NCBI RefSeq assembly: GCF_029846175.1
Contig: NZ_JARWAC010000025.1
Span: 107,313 to 171,312 of the forward strand
Length of the DNA stretch: 64,000 bases
Origin: Sphaerisporangium sp. TRM90804
GTDB lineage: Bacteria; Actinomycetota; Actinomycetes; Streptosporangiales; Streptosporangiaceae
Direction of reading: 5' to 3'
Shown: piece after piece, positions 1 through 6,599 of the stretch
Numbering within the stretch: the first letter of the stretch is position 1
Layout of the letters: each line of letters begins with the position of its first letter
Position numbers and translations under genes: made by a program
Notes under the pieces: model-generated
What the model saw: the letters and a program-made list of their open reading frames with translations, nothing else
What the model was told of the DNA's origin: nothing
The model's database searches: none

Positions 1-543
1 ATCATCTACGAGATCGCCAACGAGCCCAACGGCGTGAGCTGGAGCACCGTCAAGGGCTACGCCGAGCAGGTCATCCCGGTGATCCGCGCCCAGGACCCCG
101 ACGGCGTCGTGCTGGTCGGCACCCGCGCCTGGTCGTCGCTCGGCGTCTCCGACGGCGCCACCGAGTCGGAGGTGATCGCCAACCCGGTTAACGCCTCCAA
201 CATCATGTACACCTTCCACTTCTACGCGGCCTCGCACGGCACCGAGTACCTCAACGCGCTGTCGCGGGCGGCCGACCGCATCCCCATGTTCGTCACCGAG
301 TTCGGCACGCAGGACTACGCGGGAGAGGGCGCCAACGACTTCACCCGCTCCCAGCAGTACCTGGACCTCATGGCGAGCAAGAAGATCAGCTGGGTGAACT
401 GGAACTTCTCCGACGACCACCGCTCCGGAGCCGTCTTCACCACCGGCACCTGCAACGCCGGCGGCCCGTGGACGGGCACCTCCCGCCTGAAGGAGGCCGG
501 CGTCTGGATCCGTGACCGGATCCGCACGGCCGACGACTTCTGA
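1..543 (+). CDS. GH5-family glycoside hydrolase (cellulase-like), 3' part only
   Basis: This open frame runs in from the window edge, so the N-terminus (signal peptide, first half of the barrel and any binding module) is missing; 180 codons remain. The fragment starts IIYEIANEP, where Asn7-Glu8-Pro9 is the NEP motif that carries the acid/base Glu of glycoside hydrolase family 5. A second Glu (codon 100, in FVTEFGTQ) is the expected nucleophile. Trp/Asn-rich strands after it (SWVNWNFSDD) match the last barrel strands of GH5 endoglucanases. It would hydrolyse beta-1,4-glucans outside the cell; mannan is a possible alternative substrate. The gene ends in TGA and is followed 11 bases later by a strong hairpin terminator, so it closes its transcription unit. 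Confidence 0.85.
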   Translation: MIYEIANEPNGVSWSTVKGYAEQVIPVIRAQDPDGVVLVGTRAWSSLGVSDGATESEVIANPVNASNIMYTFHFYAASHGTEYLNALSRAADRIPMFVTEFGTQDYAGEGANDFTRSQQYLDLMASKKISWVNWNFSDDHRSGAVFTTGTCNAGGPWTGTSRLKEAGVWIRDRIRTADDF

Positions 544-554
544 GCCGAACCCGA

Positions 555-586
555 GAGGAGGCCGGCACGGGGGTGCCGGCCTCCTC
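555..586 (+). terminator. Rho-independent-type terminator after the GH5 gene
   Basis: A perfect 14-bp inverted repeat (GAGGAGGCCGGCAC at 555-568, complement at 573-586) encloses a GGGG loop. There is no long T tract, as is usual in actinomycetes. Confidence 0.8.
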
Positions 587-781
587 GTCGTTCACGGGTG
601 GTCCACGCCGTTTCGGTGGTTCTGGGGCGTCACGAGGGATTTACGCGGGCGAAATTACCCACCGATCGCCGCGTAATACATTCACGCCATCGGTTGATCG
701 TCCACCCGACAGCGCGTGCCCCCGTCCGCCGGTCCCTGATCAGACATTCCAGTCCACCCCCTTACGCCAAGGGATGCTGAA

Positions 782-2425
782 ATGACCGAACCCGGTGTGT
801 CCCCTCCGCCCAGCCACCCCCATGATCTGCTCGCGGTCACCGCGCCGCCGGGCACCGCACCGGCCGGTGTGGCCGAGCGTGCGGAGTTCGACGAGCCCGC
901 GCCCACGGCGGGCCTGATCAAGCCCGGCTACGACCCCCGGCTCGCCAACGAGGACCTGGCGCCGCTGCGCCGCCAGACCTGGTCGTCGTACAACATCTTC
1001 GCCTTCTGGATGTCCGACGTGCACAGCGTCGGCGGCTACGTCACCGCGGGCAGCCTGTTCGCCCTCGGCCTCGCGAGCTGGCAGGTGCTGTTCGCGCTCA
1101 TCGCGGGCATCGTCATCGTCAACGTCTTCTGCAACCTGGTCGCCAAGCCGAGCCAGATGACCGGCGTGCCGTACCCGGTGATCAACCGCGCCGTGTTCGG
1201 CGTGCTGGGCGCGAACATCCCCGCGATCGTCCGTGGGCTGATCGCGATCGCCTGGTACGGCGTGCAGACCTACCTCGCCTCCCAGGCGCTCATCATCATC
1301 TTCCTCAAGTTCTGGCCCGCGACGGCCACGCTGAACGACCCCCGGGCCTACGGCTTCCTGGGGCTCTCGGCCCTGGGCTACATCTGTTACGCGATCCTCT
1401 GGGTGGCGCAGGCGGCGGTGTTCTGGAAGGGCATGGAGGCGATCCGCCGGTTCATCGACTGGGCGGGCCCGGCGGTGTACGTGGTCATGGTGGTGCTCGC
1501 CGTCTACCTGGTGAGCCGCGCCGGGTGGCAGAACATCAGCCTCGACCTGTCGCAGGGCGAGAGCCTCGGCTTCGCCGAGTCCATCCCGGTCATGCTGGGA
1601 GCCATCGCCCTGGTGGTGTCCTACTTCTCCGGGCCGATGCTGAACTTCGGGGACTTCTCCCGGTACGGGCACTCGTTCGCGGCGGTGAAGAAGGGCAACC
1701 TGCTCGGGCTGCCGGTCAACTTCCTGTTCTTCTCGCTGCTGACGGTGATCACGGCCTCGGCCACGGTGCCGGTGTTCGGCGAGCTCATCACCGACCCGAT
1801 CCACACCGTGCAGCGCATCGACACGCCGTTCGCGATCCTGCTCGGCGGGCTGACCTTCGTCATCGCGACGGTGGGCATCAACATCGTCGCGAACTTCATC
1901 TCCCCGGCCTTCGACTTCTCCAACGTCAACCCGCAGCGGATCAGCTGGCGCACCGGCGGCATGATCGCGGCGGTCGGCTCGGTGCTGTTGACCCCGTGGA
2001 ACTGGTACGGCAACCCGGACGCCATCCACTACACGCTCGGCCTCCTCGGAGCGCTGATCGGGCCGCTGTTCGGCATCCTGATCGCGGGCTACTACGTGTG
2101 CTCCCGGCAGCGGGTGTGGGTGGACGAGCTGTTCACCCTCGACCGGGCGGGCCGCTACTGGTTCCGCGGCGGCTACAACCCGAACGCGGTCTGGGCCACG
2201 GTGGCGAGCGGGCTGCCGGCCATCGCCTCGGTGCTCGTTCCCAAGCTGCTGCTCGACCTGGAACTGACGACGGCCGACCTCACCTGGATCGCCGACTACA
2301 GCTGGTTCATCGGCTGCGGCCTCGGGTTCGTGGCGATGCTCCTTCTGGAGCGCGCCTCGCCCCGGATCGGCGACCTGGACCGCGACCTTGAGGCCGCCTC
2401 GGACGGAGCGGCCCGGCCGGCTTGA
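782..2425 (+). CDS. NCS1-family nucleobase/hydantoin permease
   Basis: A 547-residue polytopic protein of the nucleobase:cation symporter-1 family (cytosine, uracil, allantoin, hydantoin or thiamine import). After a roughly 65-residue polar N-terminus come about twelve hydrophobic helices. NCS1-like segments are visible: LRRQTWSSYNIFAFWMSDVHSVG before helix 1, and PVINRAVFGVLGANIP. The last half carries FISPAFDFSNVNP and a loop typical of NCS1 (TPWNWYGNPDA). ATG 782 is preceded by AAGGG. The stop overlaps the start of a hydantoin/Asp/Glu racemase, so the two are one operon and the substrate is probably a hydantoin or a related ureide. This substrate is inferred from the neighbour, not from specificity residues. 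Confidence 0.9.
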   Translation: MTEPGVSPPPSHPHDLLAVTAPPGTAPAGVAERAEFDEPAPTAGLIKPGYDPRLANEDLAPLRRQTWSSYNIFAFWMSDVHSVGGYVTAGSLFALGLASWQVLFALIAGIVIVNVFCNLVAKPSQMTGVPYPVINRAVFGVLGANIPAIVRGLIAIAWYGVQTYLASQALIIIFLKFWPATATLNDPRAYGFLGLSALGYICYAILWVAQAAVFWKGMEAIRRFIDWAGPAVYVVMVVLAVYLVSRAGWQNISLDLSQGESLGFAESIPVMLGAIALVVSYFSGPMLNFGDFSRYGHSFAAVKKGNLLGLPVNFLFFSLLTVITASATVPVFGELITDPIHTVQRIDTPFAILLGGLTFVIATVGINIVANFISPAFDFSNVNPQRISWRTGGMIAAVGSVLLTPWNWYGNPDAIHYTLGLLGALIGPLFGILIAGYYVCSRQRVWVDELFTLDRAGRYWFRGGYNPNAVWATVASGLPAIASVLVPKLLLDLELTTADLTWIADYSWFIGCGLGFVAMLLLERASPRIGDLDRDLEAASDGAARPA

Positions 2426-3165
2426 TGACCCGCATCAAAGTGATCAATCCCAACACCGCCCGGGCCATGACCGAGTCCATCGGCCGCTGCGCCCGGGCGG
2501 TGGCGGCGCCGGGCACCGAGATCGTGGCCGTCAGCCCCGTCATGGGGCCGGAGTCGATCGAGAGCCACTACGACGAGGCCCTCGCCGTCCCCGGGCTGCT
2601 CGCGGAGATCGCGGCGGGCGAGCGCGTGGGAATGGACGGCTACGTCGTCGCCTGCTTCGGCGACCCGGGCCTGGACGCGGCCCGCGAGCTGGCGTCGGGG
2701 CCCGTGGTCGGCGTCGCCGAGGCGGCCATGCACGCCGCCACCCTGGTCGGGCGGAGCTTCAGCGTCGTGACGACGCTCTCCAGGACCGTGAACCGCGCCT
2801 GGGACCTCGCCCACCGCTACGGCTTCACGGCCGCCTGCCGGGGCGTGCACGCCTGCGACATCCCCGTGCTGGAGCTGGACCGCCCCGACGGCGACGCGCG
2901 CCGGGTGGTGACCGCGCTGTGCGCCGCGGCCGTCGAGGCGGACGGCAGCGACTCGGTGGTGCTCGGCTGCGCGGGCATGGCCGCCTTCTGCGCGGACGTC
3001 TCGCGCGAGCTCGGCTTCCCGGTGATCGACGGGGTGACGGCGGCCACCAAGCTGGTCGAGTCGCTCGTCGCGCTCGGGCTGCGGACGAGCACCCGGGGGG
3101 AGTTCGCGCCGCCCGTGCCCAAGCGGTACTCGGGCCTGTTGCGAGGATTCACGACCGCCACCTGA
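2425..3165 (+). CDS. Asp/Glu/hydantoin racemase family protein
   Basis: A 246-residue racemase of the Asp/Glu/hydantoin superfamily. The N-terminus MTRIKVINPNT matches the usual start of hydantoin racemases, and the two catalytic cysteines are present: Cys77 in VVACFGDPG and Cys182 in VLGCAGMA. Such enzymes interconvert enantiomers of 5-substituted hydantoins (or allantoin) without a cofactor, using one cysteine to remove and the other to donate the proton. ATG 2425 shares one base with the permease stop (TGATG); a TTG at 2422 would extend it by one codon. No hydantoinase or carbamoylase lies nearby, so the rest of the pathway must be elsewhere or the real substrate is different. Confidence 0.88.
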   Translation: MTRIKVINPNTARAMTESIGRCARAVAAPGTEIVAVSPVMGPESIESHYDEALAVPGLLAEIAAGERVGMDGYVVACFGDPGLDAARELASGPVVGVAEAAMHAATLVGRSFSVVTTLSRTVNRAWDLAHRYGFTAACRGVHACDIPVLELDRPDGDARRVVTALCAAAVEADGSDSVVLGCAGMAAFCADVSRELGFPVIDGVTAATKLVESLVALGLRTSTRGEFAPPVPKRYSGLLRGFTTAT

Positions 3166-3482
3166 GCGGTACTCCGGCGGATAGCTGCACGCCATTCTTG
3201 CGCTAGGGCGCGCGTATACATTGTCCGTGATGTCGAAATCACCGTAATCAGTGATTCTCCCCGTACACGGGCGGTACGGCCGAGGGTGAACGCGGTCGCG
3301 CCGCCTGCGTGGGGTGCTCATATTCGCGCAGGCAGCCGTTGTCAACCACCATGCGATGGCAGGAAACGGTAACTGCCCGGCAACTTGCTGACTTCGATCT
3401 GTATGGGCCCAGAGTCCGAAAAGCCGCAGAATCGTACGTGTGACCACAAATCAACTAGGACGGTACACAAGAGAGGCCTAGA
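3166..3482. other. Intergenic region before the first AhpD-like gene
   Basis: No credible gene. It is less GC-rich than its surroundings and holds regulatory-looking sequence: a TATACAT box at 3215-3221 and a hyphenated inverted repeat AATCAC-8 nt-GTGATT at 3237-3256. The segment just before 3483 carries a GAGAGG ribosome-binding site. I cannot assign a regulator. Confidence 0.5.
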
Positions 3483-4169
3483 ATGACCACTGCCCTGACT
3501 CTGCCGGCACGGTCGACCATCGACATCAAATTGACGGACATCTTCAATCCGCGCGCCATAGCGCGCGTCGGCGGGCGAGAACCGTCCTTCGCGGGGCTGG
3601 AGAGCCCCACCTCGCCGCACATCAAACTCGACACCGACGAACCCGGGATCCGAGGGCTGTTCCGGTTCCGCCCGGAGACCGCGCTTCCACTGGCTCACCT
3701 CAGCGAGGTGCTGTTCTGCGGGGACAGCACCTTGAGCCGGGCCGACCGGGAGCTGATCGCCGCCTACGTCTCCTCGCTGAACGAATGCCGGTTCTGCTAC
3801 TACACCCACGCGGCGTTCGCGGCGGCCCGGCTGCCCGAAGGCATGGACCTGGTCGACCAGATCTGCGCCGACCTGACCACCGCGCCGGTGTCGAACAAGA
3901 TGAAAGCGCTGCTCAGCATCGCCGGATCGGTGCAGGAGAGCGGGCGCAACGTCACCAAGCAACAGGTCGCGCAGGCCAAGTCGTCCGGCGCGACGGACGT
4001 CGAAATCCACGACACCGTGCTCATCGCGGCGGCGTTCTGCATGTACAACCGGTACGTGGACGGTCTGGCCACGTTCGCCCCCGACGATCCGGAGGTCTAT
4101 GTGGCGAGAGCCCAGCGGACCGAGGGATACCTGGGGGTGCTGGCGGCCGACTCCGTACACGCCGCCTGA
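3483..4169 (+). CDS. AhpD-like carboxymuconolactone-decarboxylase-fold protein with N-terminal extension (paralogue 1)
   Basis: A 228-residue protein of the AhpD/CMD superfamily (alkylhydroperoxidase-like, peroxidase-related type). The redox centre is Glu101-Cys102-x-x-Cys105-x3-His109 (ECRFCYYTH), the layout in which AhpD cysteines reduce peroxides or relay electrons. Near the C-terminus lies IHDTVLIAAAFCMYNRYVDG, nearly identical in the two paralogues downstream. The first 43 residues have no counterpart in those paralogues; this Pro/Arg-containing segment (motif FNPRAIARVGGREPSF) is not a signal peptide. ATG 3483 follows GAGAGG at normal distance. The gene is monocistronic, ending before a double hairpin. 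Its substrate is unknown; a role as an oxidative tailoring or detoxification enzyme is inference. Confidence 0.82.
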   Translation: MTTALTLPARSTIDIKLTDIFNPRAIARVGGREPSFAGLESPTSPHIKLDTDEPGIRGLFRFRPETALPLAHLSEVLFCGDSTLSRADRELIAAYVSSLNECRFCYYTHAAFAAARLPEGMDLVDQICADLTTAPVSNKMKALLSIAGSVQESGRNVTKQQVAQAKSSGATDVEIHDTVLIAAAFCMYNRYVDGLATFAPDDPEVYVARAQRTEGYLGVLAADSVHAA

Positions 4170-4400
4170 GACGGCGGAAAGCGCCGGAGACGCACCGCGC
4201 ACCCAAAAGAAAGGACGCGCCACATCATCGGGCACGACGACCGCGCGAAGGCGGCCCCGATACGCGCCGGCCCATCAGGCGGCACGACGAGCGAAACAGA
4301 CGGAGAAAGGCCGGGCCAAGGAACCACAGAGGTGAAAGGCCCGCCACGAGAAAGGAAGGGGCGTGAGCTGAAGGAGAATCCACAACCATTCGCCGGCCGT
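4170..4400. other. Non-coding stretch between AhpD paralogue 1 and its terminator
   Basis: Purine-rich sequence with many GAAAGG/AAGGAG runs on the + strand. Short frames exist (for example GTG 4332 to 4409, 25 codons) but none has a well-placed ribosome-binding site. It may be a long 3' untranslated region. Confidence 0.4.
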
Positions 4401-4458
4401 GCCGGGTGACACGGAGACACAGTGTCACCCGGCGGCCCGGCCGCTCGGCGGCCGGGCC
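4401..4458. terminator. Tandem hairpins between converging AhpD-1 and SnoaL-like genes
   Basis: Two consecutive inverted repeats: GCCGGGTGACAC (4401-4412) with its complement at 4422-4433, then GGCCCGGCCG (4434-4443) with its complement at 4449-4458. They sit between two converging genes and could end transcription from both sides. Confidence 0.75.
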
Positions 4459-4471
4459 GGCGCGCCATCGG

Positions 4472-4864
4472 TCAGGCGAAGAACTCGTCCACGACGTACG
4501 AGTCCTGCGGGTAGCTCCAGCGTTCGCTGATCTTGCCCGAGCTGATGCGGAAGACGTGCACGCCCTGGTCGTCGATCTCCCTGCCGTCGCGTTCCCCCTT
4601 GATGTGGAGCAGTACCGCCGCGTGATCCTCCCCGGCCAGGTACGAGTCGGGTTCGAAGCGAAGCTTGCTGTCGGTGACCTCGGTCATCTTCCCGAGGTAG
4701 CGCAGCACCTCGTCCTTGCCGCGGTAGTCGCCCGCGAGGGGCCCACGGCCCGGCACGTGGAACACCACGTCGTCGGTCAGGAGTTCGCTGATGCGGTTGA
4801 GATCGCCCTTGGCCAGGGCTTCGTAGCTGTCACGGGCGACGGTCGCGTTCGGGTGTTCGGACAT
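4472..4864 (-). CDS. SnoaL-like / NTF2-fold polyketide-cyclase-like protein
   Basis: A 130-residue single-domain protein of the SnoaL-like (nuclear transport factor 2) fold. Typical features are ARDSYEALAKGDLNRISELLTDDVVFHVPGRGPLAGDYRG near the start and HVFRISSGKISERW near the end. Such proteins act as polyketide ring cyclases, hydroxylases, epimerases or ketosteroid-isomerase-like enzymes, and many are simple binding proteins, so the reaction is open. The start at 4864 is supported by AAGGAG 8 nt upstream; longer frames reaching 5074 lack support. It is transcribed away from AhpD paralogues 2 and 3 and may belong to the same oxidative cluster. Confidence 0.85.
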   Translation of the reverse strand: MSEHPNATVARDSYEALAKGDLNRISELLTDDVVFHVPGRGPLAGDYRGKDEVLRYLGKMTEVTDSKLRFEPDSYLAGEDHAAVLLHIKGERDGREIDDQGVHVFRISSGKISERWSYPQDSYVVDEFFA

Positions 4865-4914
4865 GGAGAACGCTCCTTCAGACGGCGGGTCAGCCTGTTT
4901 AGGCGGCTTCGGTG

Positions 4915-4944
4915 ACGCTACGCCGCGCGAGTCTGAGCCGACAA
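4915..4944 (-). promoter_or_regulatory. Candidate promoter of the SnoaL-like gene
   Basis: On the minus strand TTGTCG (4939-4944) and TAGCGT (4915-4920) are separated by 18 bp, a reasonable -35/-10 pair for the main actinomycete sigma factor. The start codon lies about 50 bases downstream. Confidence 0.45.
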
Positions 4945-5325
4945 AGGGAGTAAGAACAACCTGTCCATGGTGGTAATCCCGCCGTTGCCCCGGAGAAACA
5001 GTGGAGCATTCCCGCGAGACGGCCCGCCGAAACAGGCCGCATTCCGCATTATGGACACCCGGGCGGCTGACCACGCATTGTCACGCACAGGTTCCGGAGG
5101 AATCCGCTATGTCGTTAAGGGGTGTCCCCGGAAATGAAATCCGGCCGACGATCCCCGGTCCGGCCGGGTAAACGGCGCCGGCCCGAAAGCGGACATCGGG
5201 CCACCGGCCGTTGACAGCCGGGAGGGGGCGATGGATCATCGGCACAGGCCTGCTGGGCCCGCCATGCCGTGCTGGGCCGTTCGCTGGCTTTCTGCCGATA
5301 CCGCCGTTCTCGCCGGGGGAGCACC
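4945..5325. other. Divergent regulatory region with a micro-ORF
   Basis: The rest of the region between the SnoaL-like gene and AhpD paralogue 2. Apart from the micro-ORF at 5109-5171 I see no gene. A CATTAT box near 5047 could be a -10 element for rightward transcription. Confidence 0.4.
5109..5171 (+). CDS. Candidate 20-residue peptide (micro-ORF) upstream of AhpD paralogue 2
   Basis: ATG 5109 is preceded by a full GGAGG Shine-Dalgarno (5096-5100) with 8-nt spacing, one of the best ribosome-binding sites in this region, and is followed by 20 sense codons and TAA. The peptide is MSLRGVPGNEIRPTIPGPAG, rich in Gly and Pro and without cysteine. The stop is 154 bases before the next gene, so it is not a simple overlapping leader. 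It could be a regulatory leader peptide, a substrate peptide for the neighbouring oxidative enzymes, or chance. I do not recognise it. Codon choice is less GC-biased at third positions than in neighbouring genes, which argues for caution. Confidence 0.35.
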   Translation: MSLRGVPGNEIRPTIPGPAG

Positions 5326-5886
5326 ATGCCTCACATCACTCTTAACTCGGACGAGCCCGGCATCCGGGGCTTGTTTAGGTTTCGCCCGGAGACCGCGCGT
5401 CCCCTGAACGCGCTCGTGGACGTGCTCCTGTGCGCCGAGAGCACGCTCACCCGCGGTGAGCGCGAGCTGATCGCGGCCTACGTGTCCGCGCTGAACGAGT
5501 GCAAGTACTGCTACTCCTCCCACGCCGCCTACGCGGCGGCGCAGCTCCCGGAGGGCATGGACCTGGTCGAGCAGGTGCGCGACGACCTCGGCGCGGCCCC
5601 GGTCGGCGACAAGCTCCGGGCGCTGCTGGGCATCGCCGCCTCGGTCCAGCGCAGTGGCCAGGACGTCACCGAAGAGCAGATCAAGTCGGCCCGTGAGGCG
5701 GGGGCTACCGAGCTCGAGGTGCACGACACCGTGCTGATCGCCGCGGCGTTCTGCATGTTCAACCGCTATGTCGACGGGCTGGCCACCTTCGCCCCCGACG
5801 ACCCGGCCGTCTACGCCGCGCGGGCGCCGCGCATCGTGGCCGACGGCTACCTCGCGCTGCTGGAGGAGTCACAGCGCCGGGCCTGA
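5326..5886 (+). CDS. AhpD-like carboxymuconolactone-decarboxylase-fold protein (paralogue 2)
   Basis: A 186-residue AhpD/CMD-fold protein, the compact form of the family seen here. The active-site motif is Glu58-Cys59-x-x-Cys62-x3-His66 (ECKYCYSSH). Long blocks match paralogue 1 (PGIRGLFRFRPETA near the start; RELIAAYVS; HDTVLIAAAFC near residue 145), so they arose by duplication. ATG 5326 has GGGGGAG upstream; the longer frame from 5269 adds a segment not shared by the others. The family is a thiol-based peroxidase/oxidoreductase fold; no physiological partner is visible except the flavoprotein encoded downstream. Confidence 0.85.
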   Translation: MPHITLNSDEPGIRGLFRFRPETARPLNALVDVLLCAESTLTRGERELIAAYVSALNECKYCYSSHAAYAAAQLPEGMDLVEQVRDDLGAAPVGDKLRALLGIAASVQRSGQDVTEEQIKSAREAGATELEVHDTVLIAAAFCMFNRYVDGLATFAPDDPAVYAARAPRIVADGYLALLEESQRRA

Positions 5887-6039
5887 CCCCTAGTCCGATC
5901 GAAACGCTCACCCCTACAAACGCGTCGACCTGTCGTGAAAACCGACGCTGCCACGGAGACTCGGTGCAGTGCCGAGGTAGCCGGGATGTGCACAACGCGC
6001 GTCGGGAGAGCCACGTCGTCGATGGCATGAGGAGGATCC
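5887..6039. other. Spacer between AhpD paralogues 2 and 3
   Basis: 153 bases without a convincing gene. A 14-codon frame (5986-6030, beginning MCTTRVG) ends just inside the ribosome-binding site of paralogue 3, but its own ribosome-binding site is poor. Confidence 0.4.
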
Positions 6040-6594
6040 ATGGCTCACATCGCTCTCAACGACGGCGAAACCGGCATCGTCGGCCTGCTGCGCTACAGGC
6101 CCGAGACAGCCCGCCCGCTCGCGGAGCTGGCCGAGGTGCTGCTGCGCGACGCGAACACGCTGTCGCGCGGCGAGCGCGAGCTCATCGCCGCGTACGTGTC
6201 GGAGCTGAACGAGTGCCGGTTCTGCTCCTCCTCGCACGGGGCCTGTGCCGCCCTGCAACTGCCCAAGGGCATGACGCTGGTGGCGCAGGTGCAGACCGAC
6301 CTGGCCTCCGCTCCGATCGGCGAGAAGCTCCGGGCGCTGCTCGGCATCGCCGCCTCGGTGCAGAAGGGCGGGGGCGAGGTCACCGAGAAGCAGGTCATGG
6401 TCGCCCGTGAGGCGGGCGCGACCGACCTGGAGATCCATGACACGGTGCTCATCGCGGCGGCCTTCTGCATGTTCAACCGCTACGTCGACGGCCTCGCCGC
6501 GTCCACACCCGATGACCCCGCGGAGTACATCTCGATCGCCGGGCATCTGATCTGCGGCGGTTACCTCGGCGTTCTGACAGATTCGGAGTACTAG
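6040..6594 (+). CDS. AhpD-like carboxymuconolactone-decarboxylase-fold protein (paralogue 3)
   Basis: A 184-residue AhpD/CMD-fold protein. It keeps the catalytic layout Cys59-x-x-Cys62-x3-His66 (ECRFCSSSH) but is the most diverged of the three: TGIVGLLRYRPETA replaces PGIRGLFRFRPETA, and SSSHGACAA replaces the more aromatic segment of paralogue 1. ATG 6040 follows a strong GGAGG. It stops 5 bp before a flavoprotein monooxygenase-like gene and must be cotranscribed with it, which suggests the two proteins share a substrate or an electron-transfer path. A separate peroxide-scavenging role would not explain that pairing. Confidence 0.86.
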   Translation: MAHIALNDGETGIVGLLRYRPETARPLAELAEVLLRDANTLSRGERELIAAYVSELNECRFCSSSHGACAALQLPKGMTLVAQVQTDLASAPIGEKLRALLGIAASVQKGGGEVTEKQVMVAREAGATDLEIHDTVLIAAAFCMFNRYVDGLAASTPDDPAEYISIAGHLICGGYLGVLTDSEY

Positions 6595-6599
6595 GTCTG

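Noticed and set aside
4332..4409. 25-codon frame (GTG) before the terminator of AhpD paralogue 1
   Set aside because: No Shine-Dalgarno, and its end runs into the terminator hairpin.
5986..6030. 14-codon frame just before AhpD paralogue 3
   Set aside because: Ribosome-binding site too far and weak; too short to judge.
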